From: Treponema sp.
GTDB taxonomy: Bacteria; Spirochaetota; Spirochaetia; Treponematales; Breznakiellaceae
NCBI GenBank assembly: GCA_031265845.1
Contig: JAISCC010000148.1
Coordinates: 1-64,000 of the forward strand
Direction of reading: 5' to 3'
DNA length: 64,000 bases
In this document: positions 1 through 7,894 of the stretch, in pieces
Numbering within the stretch: the first letter of the stretch is position 1
Layout of the letters: each line of letters begins with the position of its first letter
The notes under the pieces: model-generated
The model's input: the letters and a program-made list of their open reading frames with translations, nothing else
Told to the model about the DNA's origin: nothing
Database searches by the model: none
Translations under genes and position numbers: made by a program

Positions 1-105
1 GTCAATGTCTCCGAACCTGGGGCTTACAGTGGCGGTAAACATAGCGTCATTGTACTAAAAATGGCGCCGCGTTGCAAGGTTCAACCCGCGAAAAAGACGC
101 TGTAA
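1..105 (+). CDS. C-terminal tail of a gene entering from the left edge
   Basis: An open frame enters at base 1 and stops with TAA at 103-105, giving 34 residues that begin VNVSEPGAYSGGKHSVI. The start lies outside the window. The composition looks protein-like, but no family can be named from this length. It overlaps the next ORF in another frame, so the two may be pieces of one gene broken by a frameshift. Confidence 0.3.
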   Translation, partial: VNVSEPGAYSGGKHSVIVLKMAPRCKVQPAKKTL

Positions 106-401
106 AAAGCGTCAAAAATGAGAAAAAGTTGTTTCCTTGGGGAGAAGCGCGGGTTGAGAGGATATTGGAATCGGGAATTTATTCATTCTATAGGATTCCA
201 GAAGGAATTAGGCTTGGAATCATCGAAGGAAGCGTTCTGAACGCCGAATACGGCATAACCGCAAGAACAATTATCGCCAAGATTGACGGGAAGCCGGCGC
301 GGGAGATAAGCGACAGGGATATGTGGAATATGGATGTTTTTAGGGCGAGGAATTTCACAGTTCTTGAAGACGGCAGAGAGCGGACAATAGAATTCAAGTG
401 A
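72..401 (+). CDS. Hypothetical protein with PDZ-like C-terminal half (possibly a fragment)
   Basis: This is a 109-aa ORF with a TTG start. The second half has the rhythm of a PDZ domain: a hydrophobic strand, a GS-x-A-like turn (GSVLNAEYG), then TIIAKIDGKP, an acidic turn, and a closing strand FTVLEDGRERTIEF. Free-standing PDZ halves of this type usually sit at the end of periplasmic proteases or aspartic-protease-like proteins, so this may be the 3' part of the gene that enters at base 1, separated by a frameshift. No signal peptide or convincing RBS was seen for the TTG start. The PDZ call rests on resemblance only. Confidence 0.4.
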   Translation: MQGSTREKDAVKSVKNEKKLFPWGEARVERILESGIYSFYRIPEGIRLGIIEGSVLNAEYGITARTIIAKIDGKPAREISDRDMWNMDVFRARNFTVLEDGRERTIEFK

Positions 402-415
402 AATATTGGATGTTT

Positions 416-466
416 GAGCTTGTTCCAAAACGCGAACTACGTTCGGGTTGGTTTTGAAACAAGCTC
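416..466. repeat. Long inverted repeat after the first gene (16-bp arms)
   Basis: The arms GAGCTTGTTCCAAAAC (416-431) and GTTTTGAAACAAGCTC (451-466) pair with one mismatch. An inner CGAAC/GTTCG stem (433-437 with 441-445) extends the structure. It lies 15 bp after a stop codon but lacks a T-run. A related hairpin follows at 536-577, so it looks like a dispersed palindromic repeat rather than a simple terminator. Confidence 0.6.
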
Positions 467-535
467 TTGGATAAAATCGCCAATTCTTTATAAGTTAAGC
501 GTTTACGGCTTATGCAATTTTCTCCAGGGGTAGAA

Positions 536-577
536 GGTTGTTCCAAAAACTGTCGCTCTGTGCGTTTTGGAACAGCC
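536..577. repeat. Second inverted repeat with the same TTGTTCCAAAA core
   Basis: The arms GGTTGTTCCAAAA (536-548) and TTTTGGAACAGCC (565-577) pair with one mismatch across a 16-nt loop. The core TTGTTCCAAAA is shared with the repeat at 416-466, which supports a small dispersed palindrome family. Confidence 0.55.
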
Positions 578-1216
578 TCATTTGATAAAATTCGCTTGAC
601 TTTATCCTAGAAGTCTCTAATACTTGAAAAAGCGGGTGTGACTCGCTAACCATTCTGATGAGTTGTTCTTCATAAACGGAGGATGTAGCGCTGGCATCGG
701 CGGCGCTATCGGTAGCGGCAAAAATTATCGCTAAATAAAACACACTGCAATGGATAACAGCCTCAAACGCTTGTATGAGAATCAAGCGGATTCCCATACA
801 AGCCATAATTAGATTGGGGAGCGTCTCTCTAATTGGAATTCGAATCATCCGGCTCATCCGGCCACGCCGAAATGCCTGTCAAGAGTCTGATAAAGTCATT
901 TCTTAAGCCGATGTCGCTTACAGGGAAAGCGGGATGTCCATCTTTTGACCCGCCGTGTTTTTCAGTATGAAATTCACGGAAAAGCAACCCATCGGATGAT
1001 CCGCGTAGGTGAAGGCGGCTTGACTCCTTCCGAAAGGCGCAACGACGCGCCATGGAAAAGCTCATAGGGCGTCTCGTCAATGGTGTAGCGGCTTTGCCTT
1101 TGGCCAATGCAGGGTATATCATAATTAGACACGTGATGAGGTTTTAAATGCCAATCAGCCGGACATTTCCGTAAATTTTGACTCGCCTCCAAAGTCTGCT
1201 GTAGCGGCTTTATAAT
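578..1216. other. Stretch without a recognisable gene
   Basis: Only mutually overlapping minus-strand ORFs occur here (510-857, 829-1122, 974-1192). None has a good RBS or a family I recognise. The 115-codon ORF ending at 510 has some protein-like composition in its second half and could be a decayed remnant. No tRNA, promoter or terminator was identified. Confidence 0.4.
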
Positions 1217-1688
1217 TTACTGTAAAAAATACAGCTTATTCCCATACATCCAGCTTTCGATCTTTAAAAAATAGTGTTTGTCTTTTTCGCCAATCTCACG
1301 AACAACTCTGCATGGAACGCCAAGCGCGGCGACATTCGCGGGAATATCGTCCGTGACAACGCTTCCGGCTCCTATTGCGGAATTATCGCCTATTGTCACG
1401 CCCGGAAGTATCTGATCGCCGGAGCCAATCCACACGTTTCCGCCTATATGCGCCGGTATATACGTAATGGTTCTCGCGTAATACCGGCAATATAGGATGC
1501 CCTGACGTGGCGACGACGTTAGGCGCGATCATGCAATAATCGCCTGTAAATACACTCGTCATCGCTTCGCATATTTTTCTCCTTGTTGAGGATTTTTCAC
1601 AATTTTGGAAAAAGCCTCTGTTGAAAAATTGCACCCGCATGGATAGAAAAATGCCAAGCCCAATTATGTATGTTTCGTCTACAGACAT
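1217..1688 (-). pseudogene. Sugar O-acetyltransferase pseudogene (left-handed beta-helix)
   Basis: Two frames read on the minus strand together resemble maltose/galactoside O-acetyltransferases. The upstream frame carries [17 protein letters not shown]. The downstream frame carries [18 protein letters not shown] and [14 protein letters not shown], the usual hexapeptide-repeat C-terminus. The frame changes near 1460, where GNVWIG continues one frame away. The N-terminal third of the family is missing, so this is a truncated and frameshifted relic. Intact family members use acetyl-CoA to acetylate sugars in the cytoplasm. The relic sits in a zone of other decayed elements. Confidence 0.8.
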
Positions 1689-1729
1689 GTTAGGCGAAAT
1701 AATTTTTGAATTTGCCGGAGAATTATAGT

Positions 1730-1891
1730 ATGACTTATGAAGAAATCATTTTATTGAGAGAAAATTATTTAAAGACGAAATTTCGTATGAAAATGCGAAA
1801 AAATTATATTTCAAAGAAAATAAAAAAATTGGTATACAAATTACCAATCTTTACAAAAGTATTAGTTCATGATATCGTCAAAAGTGTCTGA
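1730..1891 (+). CDS. Small AT-rich basic ORF of unknown function
   Basis: This 53-codon ORF starts at ATG 1730, nine bases after GGAGAA; the track uses a TTG further upstream. The peptide is lysine-rich (KMRKNYISKKIKK) and has no family I recognise. Its base composition is much more AT-rich than its neighbours. Its stop codon TGA lies inside a GTGTCTGACAC palindrome, and it overlaps the 3' end of the RAYT gene on the other strand. It may be a remnant truncated by that element. Confidence 0.3.
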   Translation: MTYEEIILLRENYLKTKFRMKMRKNYISKKIKKLVYKLPIFTKVLVHDIVKSV

Positions 1892-2371
1892 CACCGTATC
1901 GTCTACTGTATCGTCTACTAAACCAGTTAGCCTGTGCAACCTGTGATATAAACTTCCAAACACCCACGCTCCGGCTCGCTCCACAAGCCCCGCCTTCACC
2001 GGATTCTCATCTATATACTCCCGCACCCGTAAGAAATCCGTTATTCCCTTGATTATCCGTGAATAAAATCGCTCCCCCCATACATGCCCTTTCCTGTTGT
2101 GATCTTTATTCCACGCCTTGGCGAAATTGCACTTTATCCATTGCATTATCTCCGATAAAGTCCCGCTCTTGCCCGGCTTTATCAAAAAATGGATGTGGTT
2201 TCCCATAATACAGAAATCCCATAAACGGAACTTGAACTTCCGTTTCGCCTTCTCGACGAAAGAGAGGAACAGCCTCTTGAATCGTGGCTCAAGAAGAGCC
2301 ATGTCGTCATGATCAATTTTCGACGTGACGTGATAGGTCGCTCCGTCGCGGAGCGTTCGCAAACTTCTCAT
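1862..2371 (-). CDS. REP-associated tyrosine transposase (RAYT, Y1/IS200-like)
   Basis: The 169-aa protein has the Y1 transposase fold signature: an N-terminal GATYHVTSKIDHDD, the metal-binding H-x-H in IMGNHIHFLIKP, and the family-typical GHVWGERFYSRII and VREYIDENPVKAGLV segments. RAYTs cut single-stranded DNA at palindromic REP elements and are normally single-copy, domesticated relatives of IS200/IS605 transposases. The candidate catalytic Tyr is in the VREYIDENP helix. The last about 20 codons (VDDTVDDTVSDTFDD) are a low-complexity tail partly encoded by a GTGTCTGACAC motif, and a second motif lies 80 bp upstream of the start. The gene is thus flanked by its probable target palindrome, which also occurs in arrays at 14.8 and 40.8 kb. 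Confidence 0.87.
   Translation of the reverse strand: MRSLRTLRDGATYHVTSKIDHDDMALLEPRFKRLFLSFVEKAKRKFKFRLWDFCIMGNHIHFLIKPGKSGTLSEIMQWIKCNFAKAWNKDHNRKGHVWGERFYSRIIKGITDFLRVREYIDENPVKAGLVERAGAWVFGSLYHRLHRLTGLVDDTVDDTVSDTFDDIMN
1884..1894. repeat. GTGTCTGACAC palindrome at the RAYT 3' end
   Basis: A perfect 11-mer palindrome (5+1+5) lies within the last codons of the RAYT gene. It is the same core as the long array at 14.8-15.6 kb. Confidence 0.75.
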
Positions 2372-2448
2372 ACTTATAATAACGGGATTGTCATGAGAAT
2401 TGCTTTGGTGTTAGACGCCGACTTGCCAAAAATGCTGAAAATATTTTG

Positions 2449-2460
2449 ATGTCTGACACT
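2449..2460. repeat. GTCTGACAC half-palindrome upstream of RAYT
   Basis: The sequence ATGTCTGACACT lies about 80 bp upstream of the RAYT start codon. Together with 1884-1894 it brackets the transposase gene. Confidence 0.55.
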
Positions 2461-2511
2461 GCCGACTCCCCGACTTATCGGGTCAAATTTAGATATCTGC
2501 TCCGGGGTTGT

Positions 2512-3540
2512 TCATTTTCCTTTCACATACAGCTTTCCCGCTTTGATATGCTCGTCAAATGTCTTTGAGAAATAATGCTTGCCCACATTCGGATCAACGA
2601 GCCTGAAAAAGAGGTGATCGCTTGTGACCGGGTTGAACGCCGCAGAGAGCGCGGTTAAGCCCGGAGCAGAAATGGGTCCGGGTGGCAACCCCTCCACTCT
2701 GTAGGTGTTGTACGGATTTTCAATTTCAGTATCCGTAGTACTGATGATTTCCGGGTGAGGTTTATGCTGAATTTCAGTGATGATGTACTCGACCGTGGCG
2801 CAGGATTGCAACGCCATGCCCACGGCAAGCCGGTTGTAAAACACGCCAGCCATGAGCGGGGCTTCTTCCGCAAGCCGGTATTCGCGCTCCACAATGGAGG
2901 CAAGCGTCACCTTTTCAAAAAGCTCTTCAGGGGTGAGGGACGCAACGTCAACAATGCTGGAGAGTCGTTTGAAAAAAGTCTCGGCCATGATCCGCACCAC
3001 ACGCTTCGCATTATAGTCTTCCTGAAACAAATACGTGTCTGGAAAGAGGTAGCCTTCAAAGGTTTTGGCGGGAATGTGAAAGGCTTCAAGAATTTCAGGA
3101 TTCAAGGCGGCTTCCATAAACGCTTCTTCCGTACAGACGCCCGTTTCGTCAAACAGGCGGGCGGTTTTGGCAAGCGTCGCGCCTTCGGGAACAGTAACTT
3201 TTATGAGCGGTTGCCGTCCGGTCTCCAGAATATTGTGTATTTCAAACTGGGTGGCGGGAAGCCGGATGGTATATGCGCCGGCTTTTATAACGTCTTTGTC
3301 GATTCTATTCACCACGTACCAAAAATGTCGGCTCTTGATGACACCCGCCTCCTCAAGCCTTCTCCCGATGGAACGGGACGTTTCTCCCTGTTCCACCTCG
3401 AAAAACGCCTCGCCTTGAGCGGAAGCGGGCGCTTTGTTGAGTTCCATCGCAACTATTATAACGGCTGTTCCCACAATAAGGGCGAAAACAACAACGAAAA
3501 CGTCAATGATTATGATGAGCTTTACAATATTTATCCGCAT
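2512..3540 (-). CDS. mltG: Endolytic murein transglycosylase MltG
   Basis: MltG cleaves nascent peptidoglycan glycan strands in the periplasm and is thought to release them from synthases, setting glycan length. The 342-aa protein fits the YceG/MltG family. It has an N-terminal membrane anchor (about residues 7-32), a LysM-like segment (EQGETSRSIGRRLEEAGVI), then the catalytic domain with TFEGYLFPDTY and LASIVEREY, whose Glu matches the catalytic residue of E. coli MltG, and the C-terminal YNTYRVEGLPPGPISAPG motif. It is the last gene of a compact minus-strand operon: its ATG directly follows the stop of the 75-aa gene. Nothing is missing from the catalytic core. Confidence 0.95.
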   Translation of the reverse strand: MRINIVKLIIIIDVFVVVFALIVGTAVIIVAMELNKAPASAQGEAFFEVEQGETSRSIGRRLEEAGVIKSRHFWYVVNRIDKDVIKAGAYTIRLPATQFEIHNILETGRQPLIKVTVPEGATLAKTARLFDETGVCTEEAFMEAALNPEILEAFHIPAKTFEGYLFPDTYLFQEDYNAKRVVRIMAETFFKRLSSIVDVASLTPEELFEKVTLASIVEREYRLAEEAPLMAGVFYNRLAVGMALQSCATVEYIITEIQHKPHPEIISTTDTEIENPYNTYRVEGLPPGPISAPGLTALSAAFNPVTSDHLFFRLVDPNVGKHYFSKTFDEHIKAGKLYVKGK

Positions 3541-3768
3541 TTATTTCCTGATGCCGCCTATAATTTCATTCATCAGACTTTCAGCTTCCTGAATGGAAAG
3601 ATTCCGGTACAGCGACTTTTCAATTCTCAAGAGAAAAGCCTGTTCCACAGGCGAAAGTCCGGTGGAGGCGGACGGAACATCTGATTCTATGCGCTTGAGT
3701 CTTATAAACAAGGCTCTCACTTCCTGCGGCGTTAAAGAAACAACGGGTTCAGTTGGGTTCGTCGTCAA
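3541..3768 (-). CDS. Small conserved-looking protein upstream of mltG
   Basis: This is a 75-aa ORF with a TTG start that overlaps the stop of the upstream gene (TTGA), suggesting translational coupling. Its own stop abuts the mltG start. The protein is soluble, charged and mostly helical (PQEVRALFIRLKRIES, QAFLLRIEKSLYRNLSI). I do not recognise a family. Its tight packing between two real genes is the main reason to accept it. A role linked to MltG or peptidoglycan is only suggested by position. Confidence 0.6.
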   Translation of the reverse strand: MTTNPTEPVVSLTPQEVRALFIRLKRIESDVPSASTGLSPVEQAFLLRIEKSLYRNLSIQEAESLMNEIIGGIRK

Positions 3769-4226
3769 CGGCTGCCCCGCCTTCTCTGGATAAGCCGCCG
3801 CGCCTTTCCTTGTTCCAACACGCCCGCTATTTCATCAAAGGAATGCAAGGCTCCTTGCCCCACGCCCGGACAGTCTTGCGCGGCGCGTTCCCATGCGTCG
3901 GCATCGGCGAGTGTCGAATCCCAAAAAGGAAAGGTTCTGCATTGCAGGGGTCTGCTTTCATATACCGAACAGCCGTCGTTCCAGAAAATACAGTCAAGAT
4001 TAGACTTTTCCTTCAAAGACAGGCGGTCTATGACTCCCAATGGAACCCATGTGCAGTAGAGACCTTCAACTTCATGCCGTGGGAGGTTGAGGGCTTTGAT
4101 GAGCAACGCCACGTCGTCCTCCGAGAGAAACACAAAACCACTCTCGTAACGGCAACACGCGGAGCAACGGGCGCAGGAAAATCGAAGCCCGTTTTGATAA
4201 AAAGGTTCTCTGGATTTGCTATGCAT
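3765..4226 (-). CDS. YkgJ-family cysteine cluster protein (CxxCxxCC)
   Basis: The 153-aa protein begins with a cysteine cluster, FSCARCSACCRYESGFVFLS, typical of the YkgJ/UPF0153 zinc- or iron-chelating family. A second set follows around residues 80-105 (LDCIFWNDGCSVYESRPLQC, then RTFPFW). This matches the family pattern in which about eight Cys bind metal. The biochemical role of the family is unsettled. The gene overlaps the upstream hydrolase by 8 bp and the downstream 75-aa gene by a few bases, so the set is almost certainly one transcript. Length is normal for the family. Confidence 0.88.
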   Translation of the reverse strand: MHSKSREPFYQNGLRFSCARCSACCRYESGFVFLSEDDVALLIKALNLPRHEVEGLYCTWVPLGVIDRLSLKEKSNLDCIFWNDGCSVYESRPLQCRTFPFWDSTLADADAWERAAQDCPGVGQGALHSFDEIAGVLEQGKARRLIQRRRGSR

Positions 4227-5139
4227 ATTTCTCCTCCGACTTGGCGACCGCCTCGGCTACTGCCGCAACAACCGCCTCGGCTACTGCCGCCGGATTTTCC
4301 TGCTGGGGCAAATGCCCTGCGTTGGGAATCAACAAGAATGGGGCGTCTTTCCGTATTGAACGGATAACCTCCGCAGTTTTCGGCGGCAGAATTGCGTCGT
4401 TCTCGCCCCATACAAGCGACACCTTGCCTTTGTAATCAGCCAACGCCTTTGTCAAAAACGCCGTTTTGGTTATATTGTACCATATTGCGCTTCGCATAGT
4501 GGCGAAATACGCCTTCTCCTGCTCCTCGCTTTCCACCCTTTCAATGACGCGCTTCCGCAGAAAAACGCGGTCATCTTCCGGCAGGCTTTTCAGATTGTGG
4601 TAATAGCCGAAAAGCGAATGATAGGCCGCGTCGTGATTCTTGCGGAATTGGCGGTACCAGTACGGGCCGTAAAACGGCAGCGCCTTGCCCACCAGGGACA
4701 ATGCGCCGCCCGTCGCAACAAGCGGCGCGCCTCCGTCAATGAGTATGAGCGCTTTAACCAGAGACGGCTTCTCTGCGGCGACGGCTTGAGCGATCACGCC
4801 GCCCAGAGAGTTGCCCGCAAGCGCCGCAGGTCCGATCATTTCGAGGAGGGAGGCAATGGCTTTAATATGCCGGTTGATGGTTATAATGCCGCCCGCCTTT
4901 GAACGCCCGAATCCGGGCAGGTCAGGCGCAAGCGTCCGGCAGGCGCTGTTCAGCAGCGGGATAAGATGCCGCCACGAGTCTGCTTCATCTCCCAGTCCGT
5001 GTATCAGAATGACGGGCGGCTTGGCGGTGTCGCCACTGGCGGCGCCAGAATCGTAGTAGAATATGCTGTCGCGCTTGTTTATTGTGAGCCATTTCACCTG
5101 ATTGAGCAACGCGGGATATGGCTGCATACGGATATCCAT
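4219..5139 (-). CDS. Alpha/beta-fold hydrolase
   Basis: This is a serine hydrolase of the alpha/beta fold; the substrate is unknown. The ATG at 5139 was chosen because the protein's fold begins shortly after it, while the 51 residues added by the longer ORF do not resemble the family. Visible motifs are the oxyanion strand VILIHGLGDEADSW, the nucleophile elbow GNSLGG, the acid region VSLVWGENDAILP, and the catalytic His in IPNAGHLPQQENP. About 306 residues is normal. No signal peptide is evident in the short form, so it is probably cytoplasmic. It is first in the operon with the YkgJ protein, the 75-aa protein and MltG. An esterase or lipase role is the default guess. Confidence 0.85.
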   Translation of the reverse strand: MDIRMQPYPALLNQVKWLTINKRDSIFYYDSGAASGDTAKPPVILIHGLGDEADSWRHLIPLLNSACRTLAPDLPGFGRSKAGGIITINRHIKAIASLLEMIGPAALAGNSLGGVIAQAVAAEKPSLVKALILIDGGAPLVATGGALSLVGKALPFYGPYWYRQFRKNHDAAYHSLFGYYHNLKSLPEDDRVFLRKRVIERVESEEQEKAYFATMRSAIWYNITKTAFLTKALADYKGKVSLVWGENDAILPPKTAEVIRSIRKDAPFLLIPNAGHLPQQENPAAVAEAVVAAVAEAVAKSEEKYA

Positions 5140-5477
5140 ACCGGATATTGAATACGAAAAGACTTTGAATGTCAATAACCCGCAACGCCTCAAGAAAAGT
5201 GTTAGCGAAAATGTCCTATGCCTCAAAGAGAAAATGTCGCCTAAATTAAAACAAGGGCGCTCGAAGAAGGGCATCCGAATGGGGTTAGACATGGAAGAAA
5301 AACAGGCGGCAACAAAGGAAAAGGCCGGTTCGGGAAGTCCCGTCCAATGCGGTCGGCAGACCTGTAAAACTCAAGCCGGAAAAAAAGCGTCCGGCGAACC
5401 GCAAGCTGTTTGGTCGAACAAAAGAACGGATCGGTCGTCCGTGAATACGCCGGGCGTGGCCGACGGGAAGTCCTTGA

Positions 5478-5843
5478 GGAACAGGACTCCTGTCGGCTGT
5501 CCGCAAGCCGTCGGCTCCTCCGCTCAACTTCTTCACGCCCGCCGAAAAGCTCAAAAGCAAAACGCGGGCAGGCTCCAAAGAGATCGAGGTTTACGACGAG
5601 TCCAGTATCCCGTTCGGCAGACTCTCCGAGAATGCCGGGCTGCCGCAGGCGTATAAGGACACTCTCAATGTCCGATACGCCCTTTACAACCCGGTAGAAC
5701 TTCAACGGAATGTCAACAAGGCGATCCTGCGTCTGCGCCAGCGGCTCGCTGAGCCAAACCGTATTCAGACGCGGAACCATGAAAGGCTTCGGTACCATTT
5801 TCTAAATGAGGCGTCCTTGCCTTTTGGCGCCATTTCTATTTGA
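5478..5843 (+). pseudogene. C-terminal remnant of an integrase-type (DDE) transposase
   Basis: The frame that is open from 5478 to the TGA at 5841-5843 reads NFFTPAEKLKSKTRAG, then KEIEVYDESSIPFGRL and LYNPVELQRNVNKAI. This resembles the C-terminal tail of ISNCY-like integrase-core transposases (NFF-x-P, KLKSKTR, YD-x-P-x-TPFQRL, LYNPV). No start or DDE core remains. An in-frame stop lies at 5475, and upstream lysine/arginine-rich frames (5285-5475) look like further decayed pieces. The longer ORFs reported across this stretch in other frames are not real genes. Confidence 0.65.
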
Positions 5844-5887
5844 AGCATGTTGCAACTGTCCATTTGATCGTACGGTTGCATCGCAGG

Positions 5888-6808
5888 TTATTCTTCCCAG
5901 AGCCATGTGGAGAGGTATCGCTCGCCGGTGTCGGGTAGAACCGCGACAATGACTTTTCCCTTGTTTTCAGGACGCTTTGAAACAGCAAGCGCCGCTTCGA
6001 GCGCCGCGCCGGAAGATATGCCGACCAGGATGCCTTCTTTTTTTGCGAGAAGGCGGGCGGTGGCGCCGGCTTTCACCTCATCGGTTTTGTAGATTTCGTC
6101 TATGATTGCGGGATCGTAGACCTGGGGCTGGAAACCGGCGCCAATGCCTTGAATTTTGTGGGCGCCGGGCTGTCCTCCGGAAAGCACGGGCGAAGCCGCA
6201 GGTTCAACGGCAATGACCTTAACGGAAGGTTTCTTGGATTTAAGGTATTTGCCCGCGCCGGTGACGGTTCCGCCGGTTCCAACGCCGCCAATGAGAATGT
6301 CGATTGCGCCCTCGGTGTCGATCCAAATTTCGGGACCGGTTGTCGTTTCATGGATAGCGGGGTTCGCCGGATTGTTGAACTGCTGAGGAATGAACGAATT
6401 GGGTATGGATGCGGCAAGCTCTTCGGCTTTGGCGATGGCGCCTTTCATGCCTTTTGCGCCTTCGGTAAGCTCAAGCTCGGCTCCAAGCGCCTTGAGGAGT
6501 TTCCGGCGTTCAACGCTCATGGTCTCCGGCATGGTGAGAATAATCCGGTAGCCTTTCACCGCCGCGACAAACGCAAGCCCGATGCCGGTGTTGCCGCTCG
6601 TCGGTTCAATAAGCACAGTTCCGGGTTTTATTTTCCCTTCTTTTTCACCCACTTCAATCAAAGCGAGGGCTATACGATCTTTCACGCTGGAAAGCGGGTT
6701 GAAGTATTCAAGTTTTACATAAATTTCCGCTTCCCCTTCGTTGATCTTGCCTATCTTAACGATAGGAGTGTTTCCGATTAAATCGGTTATTCTTTCTACA
6801 CGCGCCAT
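5888..6808 (-). CDS. cysK: Cysteine synthase A (O-acetylserine sulfhydrylase)
   Basis: CysK makes L-cysteine from O-acetylserine and sulfide using PLP. The 306-aa protein carries the family motifs in order: [10 protein letters not shown], the PLP-binding lysine in [11 protein letters not shown], the substrate loop [12 protein letters not shown], the phosphate-binding [16 protein letters not shown], and [11 protein letters not shown] near the C-terminus. The ATG is preceded by a near-perfect AAGGAGG at the right distance. It is monocistronic, with a strong promoter and a palindromic operator upstream, so it is probably regulated by sulfur or Fe-S status. An Rrf2-type regulator is encoded at 51.3 kb. 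Confidence 0.96.
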   Translation of the reverse strand: MARVERITDLIGNTPIVKIGKINEGEAEIYVKLEYFNPLSSVKDRIALALIEVGEKEGKIKPGTVLIEPTSGNTGIGLAFVAAVKGYRIILTMPETMSVERRKLLKALGAELELTEGAKGMKGAIAKAEELAASIPNSFIPQQFNNPANPAIHETTTGPEIWIDTEGAIDILIGGVGTGGTVTGAGKYLKSKKPSVKVIAVEPAASPVLSGGQPGAHKIQGIGAGFQPQVYDPAIIDEIYKTDEVKAGATARLLAKKEGILVGISSGAALEAALAVSKRPENKGKVIVAVLPDTGERYLSTWLWEE

Positions 6809-6831
6809 AATGGCCTCCTTATCAGATTGTA

Positions 6832-6896
6832 TAGATAATATTCATATTATCTACATAAGTTTAGTATACTATAACAACACCGCGAAAATTTGTCAA
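6832..6896 (-). promoter_or_regulatory. cysK promoter with palindromic operator
   Basis: On the minus strand, TTGACA (6891-6896) is separated by exactly 17 bp from TATAGT (6868-6873), a near-consensus sigma-70 promoter. Just downstream, overlapping the expected transcript start, lies the perfect inverted repeat TAGATAATAT-GA-ATATTATCTA (6832-6853). A repressor bound there would block initiation. This is a direct reading of the sequence; the identity of the regulator is not known. Confidence 0.85.
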
Positions 6897-7274
6897 TATG
6901 GTTTTGAACGAAAAAGACGAATAGTGAAATGAGCAAGCGGAGCCGCGCAGCAAACGCAATCTATATCAAAGATCCATGTCTCGTTGCATGGACGAATATA
7001 GAGATATATAAAAGAGAATAATCACGAAAACTTTAAGAAGAAGCCGTGACGCTTTTCCTTGTCTTTTTCCCACGCGCCGATGCCCTCTCTCCCCCCAGAA
7101 TGATCCCGCCTGCGAACGCCGTCAGCGGCGCCGCGAGCGTCAATCCGAATTATAGGTTTTGCTTCTGCCCATACCGAGTTTGTCAAAAAAACAGAATGTC
7201 AATACTATGTTAAAAAAGATACCGGAACGTTATACGGCATAATTTTAAAAAAGTGAATGAAAAAGAGAAGAAAC
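6897..7274. other. Intergenic stretch with no gene found
   Basis: Short AT-rich and GC-rich patches alternate. No ORF with a credible start, no RNA gene and no clear hairpin with a T-run was found. Confidence 0.4.
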
Positions 7275-7303
7275 TTGACGAAATGGACATTATAGCATAT
7301 AGT
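7275..7303 (+). promoter_or_regulatory. Sigma-70-type promoter upstream of the membrane protein
   Basis: TTGACG (7275-7280), a 17-bp spacer and TATAGT (7298-7303) form a strong promoter candidate. It lies about 130 bp upstream of the ATG at 7432. Confidence 0.75.
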
Positions 7304-7315
7304 AGACTTATGAGA

Positions 7316-7346
7316 TTATGAGACAACCCGATTGATTGTCTCATAA
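7316..7346 (+). promoter_or_regulatory. Perfect 11-bp hairpin in the 5' leader
   Basis: TTATGAGACAA (7316-7326) pairs perfectly with TTGTCTCATAA (7336-7346) across a 9-nt loop. It begins about 10 bp after the predicted transcript start, so it would form the 5' end of the mRNA. It could stabilise the transcript or be an operator. Confidence 0.6.
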
Positions 7347-7431
7347 GTCCTGCAATTTCCCGCCTTGTGGCTGTGAAATTGCGGCTTTTAGTGAAATTTG
7401 TTCGGAGACTGAAGTTTCCAAGGAGATTGTT

Positions 7432-7875
7432 ATGACAAGCATTTTAGGATGTGTTTTTTTGGCAGTTGTTTCTTTTGTTGTTTTTGTTATCGGTTGTGGT
7501 GGCATGATACCATATATTTTTGATCCACTTGCAATAATGATCATGGTGTTCTTGCCATTTTTGTTTCAATGTATTTTTTATGGAAAATTTTTTGCAACCG
7601 CTTTTACGATTATTGGCAAAAAAGAAGAAAAAAAGGAAATATGGATTAAAGCTTATAATTTTTTCAAAAACTATGAACAATTTATATGGGTAATCGCGAT
7701 ATTGTTTTTACTTGCTCAGTTCGCCATTGATTTGATTTGGTTGGAAACCAGGGAGGGTTTAGGACCCCATATTAAATTTATGGCGAATTTAATAATTGTC
7801 GCGGGACTAATAGATTTAGCAATCGTGTTGCCATATAAAATATTAATAAAGAAACAGTTGACACAAATAGAATAA
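7432..7875 (+). CDS. Small MotA-like membrane protein of unknown function
   Basis: The start at ATG 7432 is chosen over the track start because AAGGAG lies at the correct spacing and a membrane segment begins at once. The 147-aa product has about four hydrophobic segments: residues 3-22, 26-50, about 85-105, and 115-135. The segment GCGGMIPYIFDPLAIMIMV resembles the N-terminal hairpin of MotA/ExbB-like stator proteins, in which a GG-x4-F-x-D turn links two helices. The protein is too short for a full MotA, and no MotB partner is adjacent. A promoter and leader hairpin are present. The MotA resemblance is my reading and needs a profile search. Confidence 0.6.
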   Translation: MTSILGCVFLAVVSFVVFVIGCGGMIPYIFDPLAIMIMVFLPFLFQCIFYGKFFATAFTIIGKKEEKKEIWIKAYNFFKNYEQFIWVIAILFLLAQFAIDLIWLETREGLGPHIKFMANLIIVAGLIDLAIVLPYKILIKKQLTQIE

Positions 7876-7894
7876 ACTATACTTTTGTGTTAAA

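Noticed and set aside
836-850. GAATTCGAATC as a tRNA T-arm
   Set aside because: No acceptor stem, anticodon arm or CCA-like end could be placed around it; no tRNA or rRNA was found anywhere in the window.
2755-3684. 309-aa plus-strand ORF
   Set aside because: It is antisense to mltG and the 75-aa gene, which have clear family motifs and operon structure.
5102-5798. Long overlapping ORFs on both strands (184 and 185 aa)
   Set aside because: The protein-like reading here is a third frame (5478-5843) resembling a transposase tail; the long ORFs have arginine-rich, low-information sequence.
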